Source: Halodesulfovibrio sp.
GTDB taxonomy: Bacteria; Desulfobacterota; Desulfovibrionia; Desulfovibrionales; Desulfovibrionaceae
Assembly (NCBI RefSeq): GCF_025210605.1
Contig: NZ_JAOARI010000011.1
Span: 112,979-176,978 of the forward strand
Length of the DNA stretch: 64,000 bases
Direction of reading: 5' to 3'
How positions within the stretch are numbered: position 1 is the first letter of the stretch; each line of letters starts with the position of its first letter. A program made the position numbers and the translations under genes. The notes under the pieces were generated by a model. It searched no databases. It saw nothing but the letters and a program-made list of their open reading frames with translations, and was not told where the DNA came from. Positions 44,943 through 52,635 of the stretch are shown here, piece by piece.

Positions 44943-45684
44943 TATTCCCATGCATTTTTCTGGAAACCATGCCTGTATCCTTGGTGCATCTTCTGGACTG
45001 GGAATGGCTGTAGCGCAACTACTCTCTGATGCAGGATTCCGACTAACCCTTTCTGCATGCTCGCACGATGGATTAGAACGCATTGCATCTGCCTTCCCAG
45101 AAGCCACTGTTGTTGAACTTAATTTAGAAACTGTAGCTCGAAGTGCTGATACCGAGCAGCAATCACAACTCAGGAATATTGATTCTCCCGACTACCTTGT
45201 CGATTGTATGCAAAGCGATTTTGAAGCTTTTATTTCAGGGGCAGAACCTGCACGCATTGCACAGTACATGGAAACTAATATTTCCGGCAGAGCTATTTGT
45301 CTCAGACATCTCTCGCGATTGATGCTGGCGAAACGGTTCGGGCGTTGTGTGTTTATATCTTCAACGGCTGCGGCTCTGCCTAACGCAGGGCAAGGTTTTT
45401 ATGCGGCGGCGAAACTGGCTGGAGAAGCTCTATATCAGAACCTTGGAGTCGAACTTGGCGGGCGCGGTGTCACAAGCTGTTCTTTCCGTATTGGGTATGT
45501 TGAGAGCGGCAGAGGCGCGACGTTTCTTGAAAAGAATCCGCAAGCAGTTCAGCGCAGCCCTGCAAAACGAGCAATGACGCCAGATGAAATTTCTCACACG
45601 GTTGCTTTTTTACTAAGCGACGCTGCACATATGATTAACGGAACAACCGTCACAATGGACGGCGGACTTACCGCCTGCAAATAA
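44935..45684 (+). CDS. FabG-type 3-ketoacyl-ACP reductase (SDR)
   Basis: A short-chain dehydrogenase/reductase of 249 residues with the NAD(P) motif GASSGLG (17-23), and the tetrad Asn115, Ser143, Tyr156 and Lys160 (ISST, then FYAAAK). The C-terminal NGTTVTMDGGL is the usual SDR tail. In this operon it is the expected ketoreductase for the chain built by the neighbouring ketosynthase. ACGGAGG gives a strong ribosome binding site before the ATG at 44935, inside the previous gene. Confidence 0.9.
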   Translation: MRNIPMHFSGNHACILGASSGLGMAVAQLLSDAGFRLTLSACSHDGLERIASAFPEATVVELNLETVARSADTEQQSQLRNIDSPDYLVDCMQSDFEAFISGAEPARIAQYMETNISGRAICLRHLSRLMLAKRFGRCVFISSTAAALPNAGQGFYAAAKLAGEALYQNLGVELGGRGVTSCSFRIGYVESGRGATFLEKNPQAVQRSPAKRAMTPDEISHTVAFLLSDAAHMINGTTVTMDGGLTACK

Positions 45685-45693
45685 GGATGCACG

Positions 45694-46065
45694 ATGTCTA
45701 TTTTCACTCAAGTACAGGATATAATCGCAGAGGTTCTGGAAATCGAACCTGAAGAAATCACCATGGAAAGCTATGTCATGCGCGACCTGCCGACAGAATC
45801 CATTGACCTGATGGAGTATGGGGTTGGGTTTGCGAGCAAATGCGGAGTGCCTATCCACGATGACATCATCTTTCTACAATCACTTAGAATGCATATAGCA
45901 GAAGCTGAAGAAAAAGGTTTAGATACCATTGAACATATCTCTGGTATATACCCACATCTGTCTTCGGAGCGTTTATCCGCAATGTTTGATACTATCGAGG
46001 ATGGCCCTGTTTTACAGGTACGCGATATTGTCGCCTACATTCAACACGCAAACAGCATGTTATAA
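45694..46065 (+). CDS. Dedicated acyl carrier protein with a long tail
   Basis: The N-terminal 80 residues follow the ACP pattern: FTQVQDIIAEVLEIEPEEIT, then YVMRDLPTESIDLMEYGVG with Ser36 in the position that takes phosphopantetheine (E-S-I in place of D-S-L). The protein is 123 residues, against about 78 for a housekeeping ACP. The extra 40 residues (HISGIYPHLSSERLSAMF and on) are likely a small appended helical domain. It probably holds the growing pimeloyl chain. ATG at 45694 follows AAGGATGC. Confidence 0.85.
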   Translation: MSIFTQVQDIIAEVLEIEPEEITMESYVMRDLPTESIDLMEYGVGFASKCGVPIHDDIIFLQSLRMHIAEAEEKGLDTIEHISGIYPHLSSERLSAMFDTIEDGPVLQVRDIVAYIQHANSML

Positions 46066-46071
46066 TTTGTG

Positions 46072-47289
46072 ATGAAGAATAGAGTAGTTATAACCGGATG
46101 CGGGTGTATCTCTTCTTTAGGCAATACTCCCGAAAGCATACGGGATACTGTTAGCATGGGGGAAGTAGCCTTTGCCCCAGCGCAAGACTTTGAAGGATAC
46201 ATAGTCTGCCCTGTTTCTTCTTTCGATCTTACAACATACACAGGACGTTGGAAAAACAAAAAATATCTCGCACGCGGTGCACAATTTGCCTTGGCTGCGG
46301 CAATTATGGCTGCAAAAAATAGTGAACTTGCTCCCGAACAGTTGGAACAAGCAGGACTTTTTATCGGTGTTGGACCGAATTTTGATATCAGTGCAGATTT
46401 TCACTCAATGCAAAACGGAGAGCTGGACAATCCAGACCTTGCGGCGCTGTGGATGCTTAAATATCTGCCGAACACTGCGGCAAGTGCTATAAGCCAATTT
46501 CTGCATATCCACGGTGAAAACTCCACTGTAGGGACAGCATGCTCAGCGTCTACTCAGGCGATTGGTGAAGCATTCCGCAAAATAAAGGACGGCTATACAA
46601 CCATAGCGTTTGCTGGCGGTGGAGATTCCAGAATCTCACAAGGTGGTCTGCTCGCGTATAAAAAGGCACAGGCACTGTGGAGCAAAGGTGGTCATCCTTA
46701 CGCTGCCTCCAGACCATTTGACGCAGCGCGTAGCGGATTCGTTGCAGGAGAAGGTGGCGCAATATTCGTACTGGAATCTCTAGAGCATGCTCAGGCTCGC
46801 GATGCACATATACTCGCAGAAATTTGCGGCTACGGTGCAACTATGGACGCGCATACAATGACAGCACCACATCCTGAAGGAATGTATGCAGAAAAAGCCG
46901 TTCGCGCAGCATTAACAGAAGCAAATATGCATCCTGAAGAAATTGAATTAATCGCAGCGCACGGCACATCTACTCTACTCAATGACCAGATGGAAGCTGC
47001 TTTGCTAGAACGCATTTTTTATAGCGATGAAACAATCAGTTCTCCGAAGGTTACAGCAATTAAGTCTTGGATTGGGCACTGCTCTGCGGCTTCCGGCGCA
47101 GTAGAATTAGGCATTTTGCTTGCGACGCTAGAACAAAAACAAGTTCCCCATGTGCGCAACCTGACAACACCATGCTCAAGCAACATTGAATTTGTTACTG
47201 AAAATTCAATATCTTCAGGTACAAATATCATACTTGAGAGTTTTGGTTTTGGCGGTCAAAACAGTGCGCTAGCTTTGCGTCTTTGGTGA
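46072..47289 (+). CDS. FabF/FabB-type 3-oxoacyl-ACP synthase
   Basis: A 405-residue condensing enzyme of the KAS I/II type. The catalytic triad is complete: Cys157 in VGTACSASTQA, His297 in AAHGTSTLLND and His336 in SWIGHCSAASGAVELG, with Lys331 nearby. The closing glycine loop is GFGGQNSALAL. It should carry out decarboxylative condensation with malonyl-ACP. It is not the initiating BioZ or FabH type, which has a Cys-His-Asn triad. It lies six bases after the ACP gene; GTG at 46069 just before the ATG is an alternative start. Confidence 0.92.
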   Translation: MKNRVVITGCGCISSLGNTPESIRDTVSMGEVAFAPAQDFEGYIVCPVSSFDLTTYTGRWKNKKYLARGAQFALAAAIMAAKNSELAPEQLEQAGLFIGVGPNFDISADFHSMQNGELDNPDLAALWMLKYLPNTAASAISQFLHIHGENSTVGTACSASTQAIGEAFRKIKDGYTTIAFAGGGDSRISQGGLLAYKKAQALWSKGGHPYAASRPFDAARSGFVAGEGGAIFVLESLEHAQARDAHILAEICGYGATMDAHTMTAPHPEGMYAEKAVRAALTEANMHPEEIELIAAHGTSTLLNDQMEAALLERIFYSDETISSPKVTAIKSWIGHCSAASGAVELGILLATLEQKQVPHVRNLTTPCSSNIEFVTENSISSGTNIILESFGFGGQNSALALRLW

Positions 47290-47292
47290 TTT

Positions 47293-47730
47293 ATGCAACA
47301 GAATAAAACTATTCACTTCGGTGTAGAGCGATTCATTCTGCTTGATAGAATCATCAGTCATTCAGCTAAAGAACTAACAACTGAAAAAAATTTTATTGAA
47401 GCGCCTGCATATCTTGCGCTTGAAGCTATGGCACAGGCTGGCGGAATGCATTTTAGAAAGTGTATGGATTTTTCCAAGCACGCCTTTTTGCTTTCTATCC
47501 AACAGGTTCCACTGCCTTCGGTAGCAACGTTTTCCGGCTGCGGTACAGCAACAGCAATACAAACAGCACGTACGGATTCCACGGCAGCATATACAATTTC
47601 TTTTAACTGTGGAGAAATGAAACTGGAAGGCTCCTTTCTTTTTGGAACAACCGAGTTTGGCAAACAGTTTTCAAAAGACTCACTCACAACCCATTACAAA
47701 GAGTTATTTCTATGGTTACAGAACGCTTAA
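47293..47730 (+). CDS. FabA/FabZ-like hot-dog protein with Glu site only
   Basis: The 145-residue protein aligns with FabZ at the N-terminal strand VERFILLDRIISH and at APAYLALEAMAQAGG (Glu44), which contains the FabZ catalytic Glu. The segment HFPxxPxxPG that precedes that Glu in FabZ is deleted, so the catalytic His is missing. It may form a heterodimer with the first hot-dog protein, which keeps that His. Four bases separate it from the ketosynthase stop, and its end overlaps bioF by 19 bases. Confidence 0.85.
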   Translation: MQQNKTIHFGVERFILLDRIISHSAKELTTEKNFIEAPAYLALEAMAQAGGMHFRKCMDFSKHAFLLSIQQVPLPSVATFSGCGTATAIQTARTDSTAAYTISFNCGEMKLEGSFLFGTTEFGKQFSKDSLTTHYKELFLWLQNA

Positions 47731-48854
47731 AGCGCTCGATTGCACTAAGAAAGTCAGCAGGATTACACCGCTCACCGGTTACTATCGAAAAGCACGTTGG
47801 TAGTAGCGCCGTTGTTAATGGGAAGTCGCTTATCAATTTTGCTTCCAACGACTACCTTGGACTCGCTCAAGATACCGACTGGAAAAATACTATCGCCAAA
47901 TGCTTTCAAGCGTACCCCCCATCAGGAACATCTTCCAGACTGGTTACAGGGCATAGCCAATTCACCGAAGATGTTGAGCAAGAATTTGCAGCGTATTTTG
48001 GCTATGATGAAGCCATCTTTTTTCCAAGCGGATATCAAGCGAATCTCGCAGTTCTATGGGGACTATGTTCACCTGCTGAAATGTTGTTCTATGACAAACG
48101 AATTCACGCTAGCATGGTGCAAGGTCTTGCTCAAACAGGCGGAACCTTGAAGGGGTTTGCGCATAGCAACCTTGAACAACTCGACAGAAAACTTACCGCT
48201 GCCCAAGCAGAAAACCCTGTGGTTCTGACAGAATCCCTTTTCAGTATGGATGGAGATCTACTGGATACCGCAACGTTCGGCGCATTGCGGTCTAAGCATG
48301 CATTCTTCAGCATACTTGATGAAGCACATGCTGTTGGCGTGCTGGGAACCAACGGTACAGGAGTCGGAGGCGATTGTGCAGACATCGCTGTTGGAACATT
48401 CGGGAAAGCATTAGGTATGTTTGGAGCGTTTGCTCTACTCCCTAAAGGCTTTAAAGAATTTTTCAATAATTTCTCGTCTCCCGCCATATACTCAACCGCC
48501 ATGCCGGAAGCACATGCTGCTGCCGCGTCTTCTTTGCTACAAAAACTTCCGCAATTAGAAGATAAACGCGAACATATAGCACACCTCAGTGCTTATATGC
48601 GTTCAGAACTACAAGATGCCGGTTTCACCATTTTTGGTGATGCACACATTATTTCTATTTTAGTTGGTGATGAAGTGAAGGCGACGAATATTGTTCATAA
48701 AATGCAAGAAGACGGTGTTCTTGCATTCGCATCACGGTATCCTACAGTACCAATGAACAAAGCTGTCATACGGATAAGTATGACAGCCTTGCACAGTACT
48801 GAGGACGTACACACATTCGTCAACAGTATCAGGGGGTGGTATGACAGAACCTAA
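47712..48854 (+). CDS. bioF: 8-amino-7-oxononanoate synthase
   Basis: BioF condenses a pimeloyl thioester with alanine to give KAPA. The 380-residue PLP enzyme has INFASNDYLGLAQD near the N-terminus, FPSGYQANLAVLWG, the cofactor His in HASMVQG, ILDEAHAVGVLGTNG and the Schiff-base Lys in VGTFGKALGMFGAF. In this operon it would take its acyl group from the dedicated ACP. It overlaps both neighbours. Confidence 0.96.
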   Translation: MVTERLKRSIALRKSAGLHRSPVTIEKHVGSSAVVNGKSLINFASNDYLGLAQDTDWKNTIAKCFQAYPPSGTSSRLVTGHSQFTEDVEQEFAAYFGYDEAIFFPSGYQANLAVLWGLCSPAEMLFYDKRIHASMVQGLAQTGGTLKGFAHSNLEQLDRKLTAAQAENPVVLTESLFSMDGDLLDTATFGALRSKHAFFSILDEAHAVGVLGTNGTGVGGDCADIAVGTFGKALGMFGAFALLPKGFKEFFNNFSSPAIYSTAMPEAHAAAASSLLQKLPQLEDKREHIAHLSAYMRSELQDAGFTIFGDAHIISILVGDEVKATNIVHKMQEDGVLAFASRYPTVPMNKAVIRISMTALHSTEDVHTFVNSIRGWYDRT

Positions 48855-49545
48855 TCCGTCATTTTTCGTTGTCGGCACAGATACCGACATAGGCAAGACA
48901 GTTGCTTCCCTGATGCTTATGCGCTTCCTAATAAGAACGGGGCACACGCCTTACTACTGGAAACCGGTGCAAACAGGCTGTCTTAGCCCGAACGATGCTG
49001 GCGCGGACGCCAACTTCGTTCTTAAATATTGTCCGGAACTGCATCAAACTGCTGATGATGCCACCGGAGCCTGCTTTCGCGCTCCCAAGGCTCCATTCTA
49101 TGCTGCCCGTGATGAACAGAGCAGCATAGAAGTGGAAGACCTTTTACACAAACTGGCATATTTGCATAAAAATAATACCTTGGTGGTGGAAGCTGCCGGA
49201 GGATTGCTGGTGCCTTTCAGCCGTACACACATGTTGGCGGACATGGTGCAGCTTGCTGTTGAGCAATTCGGGATTAAGCCTGTACTCGTTGCACGAGCCG
49301 GACTTGGTACAATCAACCATACGCTTCTTTCCATTGAGGCGTTACATCGCAGGGGCATTCAACCGGCAGGGATAGTGTTTGTGAACAACAAGGAACACCG
49401 AACACCACAAGCGATGTTGCAGGAAAACATGGAAGCAATTTCCACGTTTTCAAACTATTCTGCATGCGGATGTATTCCGCACATTGAAGACTTTTCTAAT
49501 CCTCCCGAAGAAGCAATTACTCTCTTCGAAAAGATTGTCGGCTAA
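48841..49545 (+). CDS. bioD: Dethiobiotin synthetase
   Basis: BioD closes the ureido ring of dethiobiotin from diaminopelargonate, CO2 and ATP. The 234-residue protein has the P-loop FVVGTDTDIGKTVASLML (about 8-25), the substrate-binding WKPVQTGC and the VVEAAGGLLVPFSR strand. Its start overlaps the end of bioF by 14 bases. It is the last gene of the operon: birA controls, bioB-A-F-D complete the ring assembly. Confidence 0.96.
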   Translation: MTEPNPSFFVVGTDTDIGKTVASLMLMRFLIRTGHTPYYWKPVQTGCLSPNDAGADANFVLKYCPELHQTADDATGACFRAPKAPFYAARDEQSSIEVEDLLHKLAYLHKNNTLVVEAAGGLLVPFSRTHMLADMVQLAVEQFGIKPVLVARAGLGTINHTLLSIEALHRRGIQPAGIVFVNNKEHRTPQAMLQENMEAISTFSNYSACGCIPHIEDFSNPPEEAITLFEKIVG

Positions 49546-49600
49546 GTTTGCCGAACAAAAACGACAAACCAGCCAACAGTGTCGTACCTTCGTCATTCTA

Positions 49601-49649
49601 CAAGTGTATTACCTAAATGCCGTCATGCTATTGCATGGCGGCACACTTG
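49601..49649. terminator. Hairpin between bioD and lysA
   Basis: TGCCGTCATGC (49618-49628) pairs with GCATGGCGGCA (49633-49643), extended outward by CAAGTGT/ACACTTG. It lies between convergent genes. The T run is poor, so termination strength is uncertain. Confidence 0.6.
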
Positions 49650-49670
49650 CAAAACAACTGCAAGCAAAGC

Positions 49671-50969
49671 TTATTCACCGAACTCACTGATAAGTGCATC
49701 CGCTTCTGGATACATATTCAGCAGATCATTCAACGTCTCACGACGGCGGATAAGACGGGCTTCACCATTTTCCTGAATAAGCACTTCCGCAGGGCGCGGA
49801 CGCTGGTTATACGGGGAAGCCATTACATACCCGTATGCACCTGCATCAAGCATAGCAATGATGTCGCCCTCAGCAATTTCAGGAAGCTGCCGATCCTTCG
49901 CCATTATATCACCTGATTCACAAATGTTACCAACAATAGACTGCTCCATTGTTTCAGTAACCTCGCTACCGCCTTCACGGTAGATTTCCACATCGTGGAA
50001 AGAATCGTACATAGCTGGACGCATCAACTGGTTAAAGCCGAGGTCTGTACCAGCGAAGCGTTTTTCGCCGTTGTTTTTCACGCTGTAGCAGGTACCGAGC
50101 AACGCACCGCACTCAGCGGCAATGTAACGACCCGGTTCGCACATGAAACGACCTGTATATCCGGTGTCTTCTATAAATTTAGTAATGGTGGCATTAAATG
50201 CTTCGCCAAGTTTTGCGAAATCAAGGCGTTCTTCACCTTCGTATTTGTGGTACGGAATACCGAACCCACCGCCGAAATCGATGATTTCAAGTGTGTTATC
50301 GTCGGTAAGCCACTCTGAAGCAATAGAAAGCAATACCTGCATGGCTTCAAGATAACCATCCGGTTCCATGAAAAGCGAACCGATATGCATGTTCACACCA
50401 CACAATGTAAGATTATGACGATCCAAAATCTCACGCACGGTATCAGCAGCTTCCGGGTCAACACCAAATTTAGTTTGCTTTCCGCCTGTTACAACTTTGG
50501 CATGGTGACCAGCACCGATACCCGGGTTAAAGCGAATAACAACCTTGCCGCCTGGATTCAATTGTCCGAACAAGTCCAGCTGAGAAAGAGAATCGACACT
50601 CACATACACGCCACGATCAATGGCAAACTGGAGTTCTTCAGCAGAGACGTTATTAGAAATAAACAGGATCTGCTCAGGCTTAAATCCGGCGGCAAGGTTC
50701 ATGACAATCTCACCCGGCGACATGGCGTCCACAACCATGCCTTCTTCCTGTACAACCTTTAGGAGGTGAATATTTGTATTCGCTTTCGCAGAATAGTTAG
50801 GTGTAAAGGCTGGATTGTCAGAAAGCGCCTTAACTTCGCGGCAGCGTGTACGCAGTATGTTCTCGTTGTAAACATAAAGCGGGCTACCGAAAGTTTTTAC
50901 AAGTTCCATCGGGGTGGTATTACCGTAGAATTTTACTGAATCCGTATAGGTGGAGCGAACATTGCTCAT
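49671..50969 (-). CDS. lysA: Diaminopimelate decarboxylase
   Basis: LysA makes lysine from meso-diaminopimelate. The 432-residue fold-type III PLP enzyme has the cofactor Lys in PNYSAKANTNIHLLK (about 60), HIGSLFMEPDG in the barrel, IDFGGGFGIPYH and the EPGRYIAAECGALLG phosphate-binding loop. The active-site Cys-type region ICESGDIMAKD and Tyr in MLDAGAYGYVMASPYN come from the second domain. It lies 15 bases after the TrmB-type regulator, probably one operon. Confidence 0.96.
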   Translation of the reverse strand: MSNVRSTYTDSVKFYGNTTPMELVKTFGSPLYVYNENILRTRCREVKALSDNPAFTPNYSAKANTNIHLLKVVQEEGMVVDAMSPGEIVMNLAAGFKPEQILFISNNVSAEELQFAIDRGVYVSVDSLSQLDLFGQLNPGGKVVIRFNPGIGAGHHAKVVTGGKQTKFGVDPEAADTVREILDRHNLTLCGVNMHIGSLFMEPDGYLEAMQVLLSIASEWLTDDNTLEIIDFGGGFGIPYHKYEGEERLDFAKLGEAFNATITKFIEDTGYTGRFMCEPGRYIAAECGALLGTCYSVKNNGEKRFAGTDLGFNQLMRPAMYDSFHDVEIYREGGSEVTETMEQSIVGNICESGDIMAKDRQLPEIAEGDIIAMLDAGAYGYVMASPYNQRPRPAEVLIQENGEARLIRRRETLNDLLNMYPEADALISEFGE

Positions 50970-50984
50970 GCCGAAATCTCCTGA

Positions 50985-51674
50985 TTACATTCCGCGTATC
51001 TTAATAAGTTCAATCTCATTCAAGAGAGCTTCGCGCATCAACGATACGAGGTGCTTGCTTTTTGAATAGAGACACTGCCCTTTATTAACTTCGAGCGTGC
51101 CCACTATAACTTCGCTGGTATCAGCGATAATACGCACATTTTCCACCGGAGCTTCATTGTGCATAAATACTGCACCGGAAAGGTGCGGGTCTTCATTGGT
51201 TAATATAACAACTTTTAAACCGCGCTCAATACAGTTTTCCAAATCAGACGTAAGTAACTTTACAGTTGAAGATGAAACAGAAAGATATACCCACCCTTTA
51301 GCAAGCAAAATCATATTACGCATTTTATCAAGCGTATTGCCGTATCCTGAAATAGTAAGGTACGGCGCTTCCTCTTCTTGCTGCTCCGGCAAATTTTCTT
51401 CCAGAAAGTCCAAGGTAGATTCGCAAGAACGGCGTAAATTCAAAATTAATTCTTCACGCGGAATTGCAGTATACTTGCTGGAATCTTCTGAGGAAACAAT
51501 TGCTCCGCCCTTTTCAACAAGGCTGGACAACGCAGCGTATGCATTGGAACGGGAAATACCGGAAACTTTAGCAGCTTCGTACCCCGTCATGGCTCCCATT
51601 TTACAAAGAGTGACATACATTAAAGATTCTTGCTGGGTAAAACCAAATTTCTTCAATGCCTGAATGAGTTCCAT
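50985..51674 (-). CDS. TrmB-family transcriptional regulator
   Basis: The N-terminal winged helix reads LKKFGFTQQESLMYVTLCKMGAMTGYEAAKVSGISR, typical of TrmB. The rest (about 110-229) is the sugar-type effector domain seen in the family, with WVYLSVSSSTVKLLTSDLEN. It may sense lysine or a related metabolite, since it is co-transcribed with lysA, but family members usually respond to sugars. A palindrome sits in its own promoter. Confidence 0.88.
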   Translation of the reverse strand: MELIQALKKFGFTQQESLMYVTLCKMGAMTGYEAAKVSGISRSNAYAALSSLVEKGGAIVSSEDSSKYTAIPREELILNLRRSCESTLDFLEENLPEQQEEEAPYLTISGYGNTLDKMRNMILLAKGWVYLSVSSSTVKLLTSDLENCIERGLKVVILTNEDPHLSGAVFMHNEAPVENVRIIADTSEVIVGTLEVNKGQCLYSKSKHLVSLMREALLNEIELIKIRGM

Positions 51675-52107
51675 CTCTTCTCCTGAGTAGTTCTTCTAAG
51701 TACTACTATTTCAGATTTCAATACCGGTCAAGTCTTCGGTACGATTTTTCTATTTTTTGTGCATGTCGAGCTGATATTTTATTCAACATATACCTATTGT
51801 TATGAAAGCAACAGAGAGACAGCACACTACATATAACAATAGTAATGCCACAGTCATGAAACAATACAGAATCCAATACTCGCAGTGGAGATATAATTGT
51901 GGATGCAACCCCCCCCGTACATCTCACTTGAGCATGTGACATGACTGCCTGCGTAAATGTTTTTTTCGCTCCGTATGCCATGCGCGTGCTGATGTCTATA
52001 CACAAGATATCATTCCACTGCGCATGCCACTGCTCTTTAAATAAGAATTGACTTTAAAAGGGCTAACAGTCATCCTATCATACCACATTTTTAACAAGGA
52101 GACCTCC
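51675..52107. other. Intergenic region between trmB-type gene and FKBP gene
   Basis: The 433-base gap between divergent genes holds the palindrome and promoter described next, and an eight-base C tract at 51909-51916. A 95-codon minus-strand frame (51718-52005) has no ribosome binding site and low-complexity content, so I do not call it. Confidence 0.6.
51686..51731 (-). promoter_or_regulatory. Promoter and palindromic operator of trmB-lysA
   Basis: On the minus strand TTGACC (51731-51726), 17 bases and TAGTAG (51708-51703) make a promoter. A 22-base palindrome with arms AGTAGTTCTT and AAGTACTACT (9 of 10 paired, 51686-51707) covers the -10 box and start point. Self-repression by the TrmB protein is a natural reading. 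Confidence 0.6.
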
Positions 52108-52533
52108 ATGGCACAGGTCAAAAACGGCGATTCAGTAAAAGTTCACTACACAGGCACTCTTGAAGACGGCTCTGTTTTCGATTCCTCCCGCGAACGCGAA
52201 CCACTTGAGTTCACTCTCGGTTCCGGCATGCTTATTCCAGGTTTTGAAAAAGCTGTTGAAGGTATGGCTGTAGGTGATGCTACTAAAGTTACAATTCCTG
52301 CGGACGAAGCATACGGACAGCGCAATGACGAAATGGTTATTGACGTTGCAAACGACCAAGTGCCAGAACACATCACTCCAGAAGTTGGTATGTTGTTGCA
52401 GCTTGAATCCGAAGGCGGAGTAATGGAAGTTGTAATTACTGCCGTAAAAGAAGATGGCATTACCCTTGATGCCAACCACCCGCTTGCAGGTAAAGATCTT
52501 ACCTTTGAAATTGAGCTCGTTGAAATCGTATAA
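52108..52533 (+). CDS. FKBP-type peptidyl-prolyl isomerase (SlyD-like)
   Basis: The 141-residue cytoplasmic protein speeds proline isomerisation during folding. The FKBP core is VKVHYTGTLEDGSVFDSS, LGSGMLIPGFEKAVEGM and GDATKVTIPADEAYGQRND, then an inserted-flap region typical of SlyD, and the closing DANHPLAGKDLTFEIELVEI. The Cys/His-rich metal tail of E. coli SlyD is absent. AAGGAG precedes the ATG at 52108. Confidence 0.95.
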   Translation: MAQVKNGDSVKVHYTGTLEDGSVFDSSREREPLEFTLGSGMLIPGFEKAVEGMAVGDATKVTIPADEAYGQRNDEMVIDVANDQVPEHITPEVGMLLQLESEGGVMEVVITAVKEDGITLDANHPLAGKDLTFEIELVEIV

Positions 52534-52554
52534 ATCCGATTTCATTCGAATAGA

Positions 52555-52590
52555 AAAAGCCCGCATCCTCAGGAAGCGGGCTTTTCTTAT
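52555..52590 (+). terminator. Intrinsic terminator of the FKBP gene
   Basis: AAAAGCCCGC (52555-52564) pairs with GCGGGCTTTT (52576-52585), followed by T. Confidence 0.92.
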
Positions 52591-52635
52591 GCTTTTCACT
52601 TGTATCTAACAGATACTGGACACACCAGCAGCAAT

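Noticed and set aside
44307..49545. The fatty-acid-like genes as an aryl-polyene or polyketide pigment cluster
   Set aside because: They are flanked and overlapped by bioA and bioF and lack adenylation, ammonia-lyase or glycosyl/acyl transferase genes; a biotin role is simpler.
51718..52005. 95-codon minus-strand frame between the trmB-type gene and the FKBP gene
   Set aside because: No ribosome binding site, no recognisable domain, and it crosses an eight-base C tract and promoter-like DNA.
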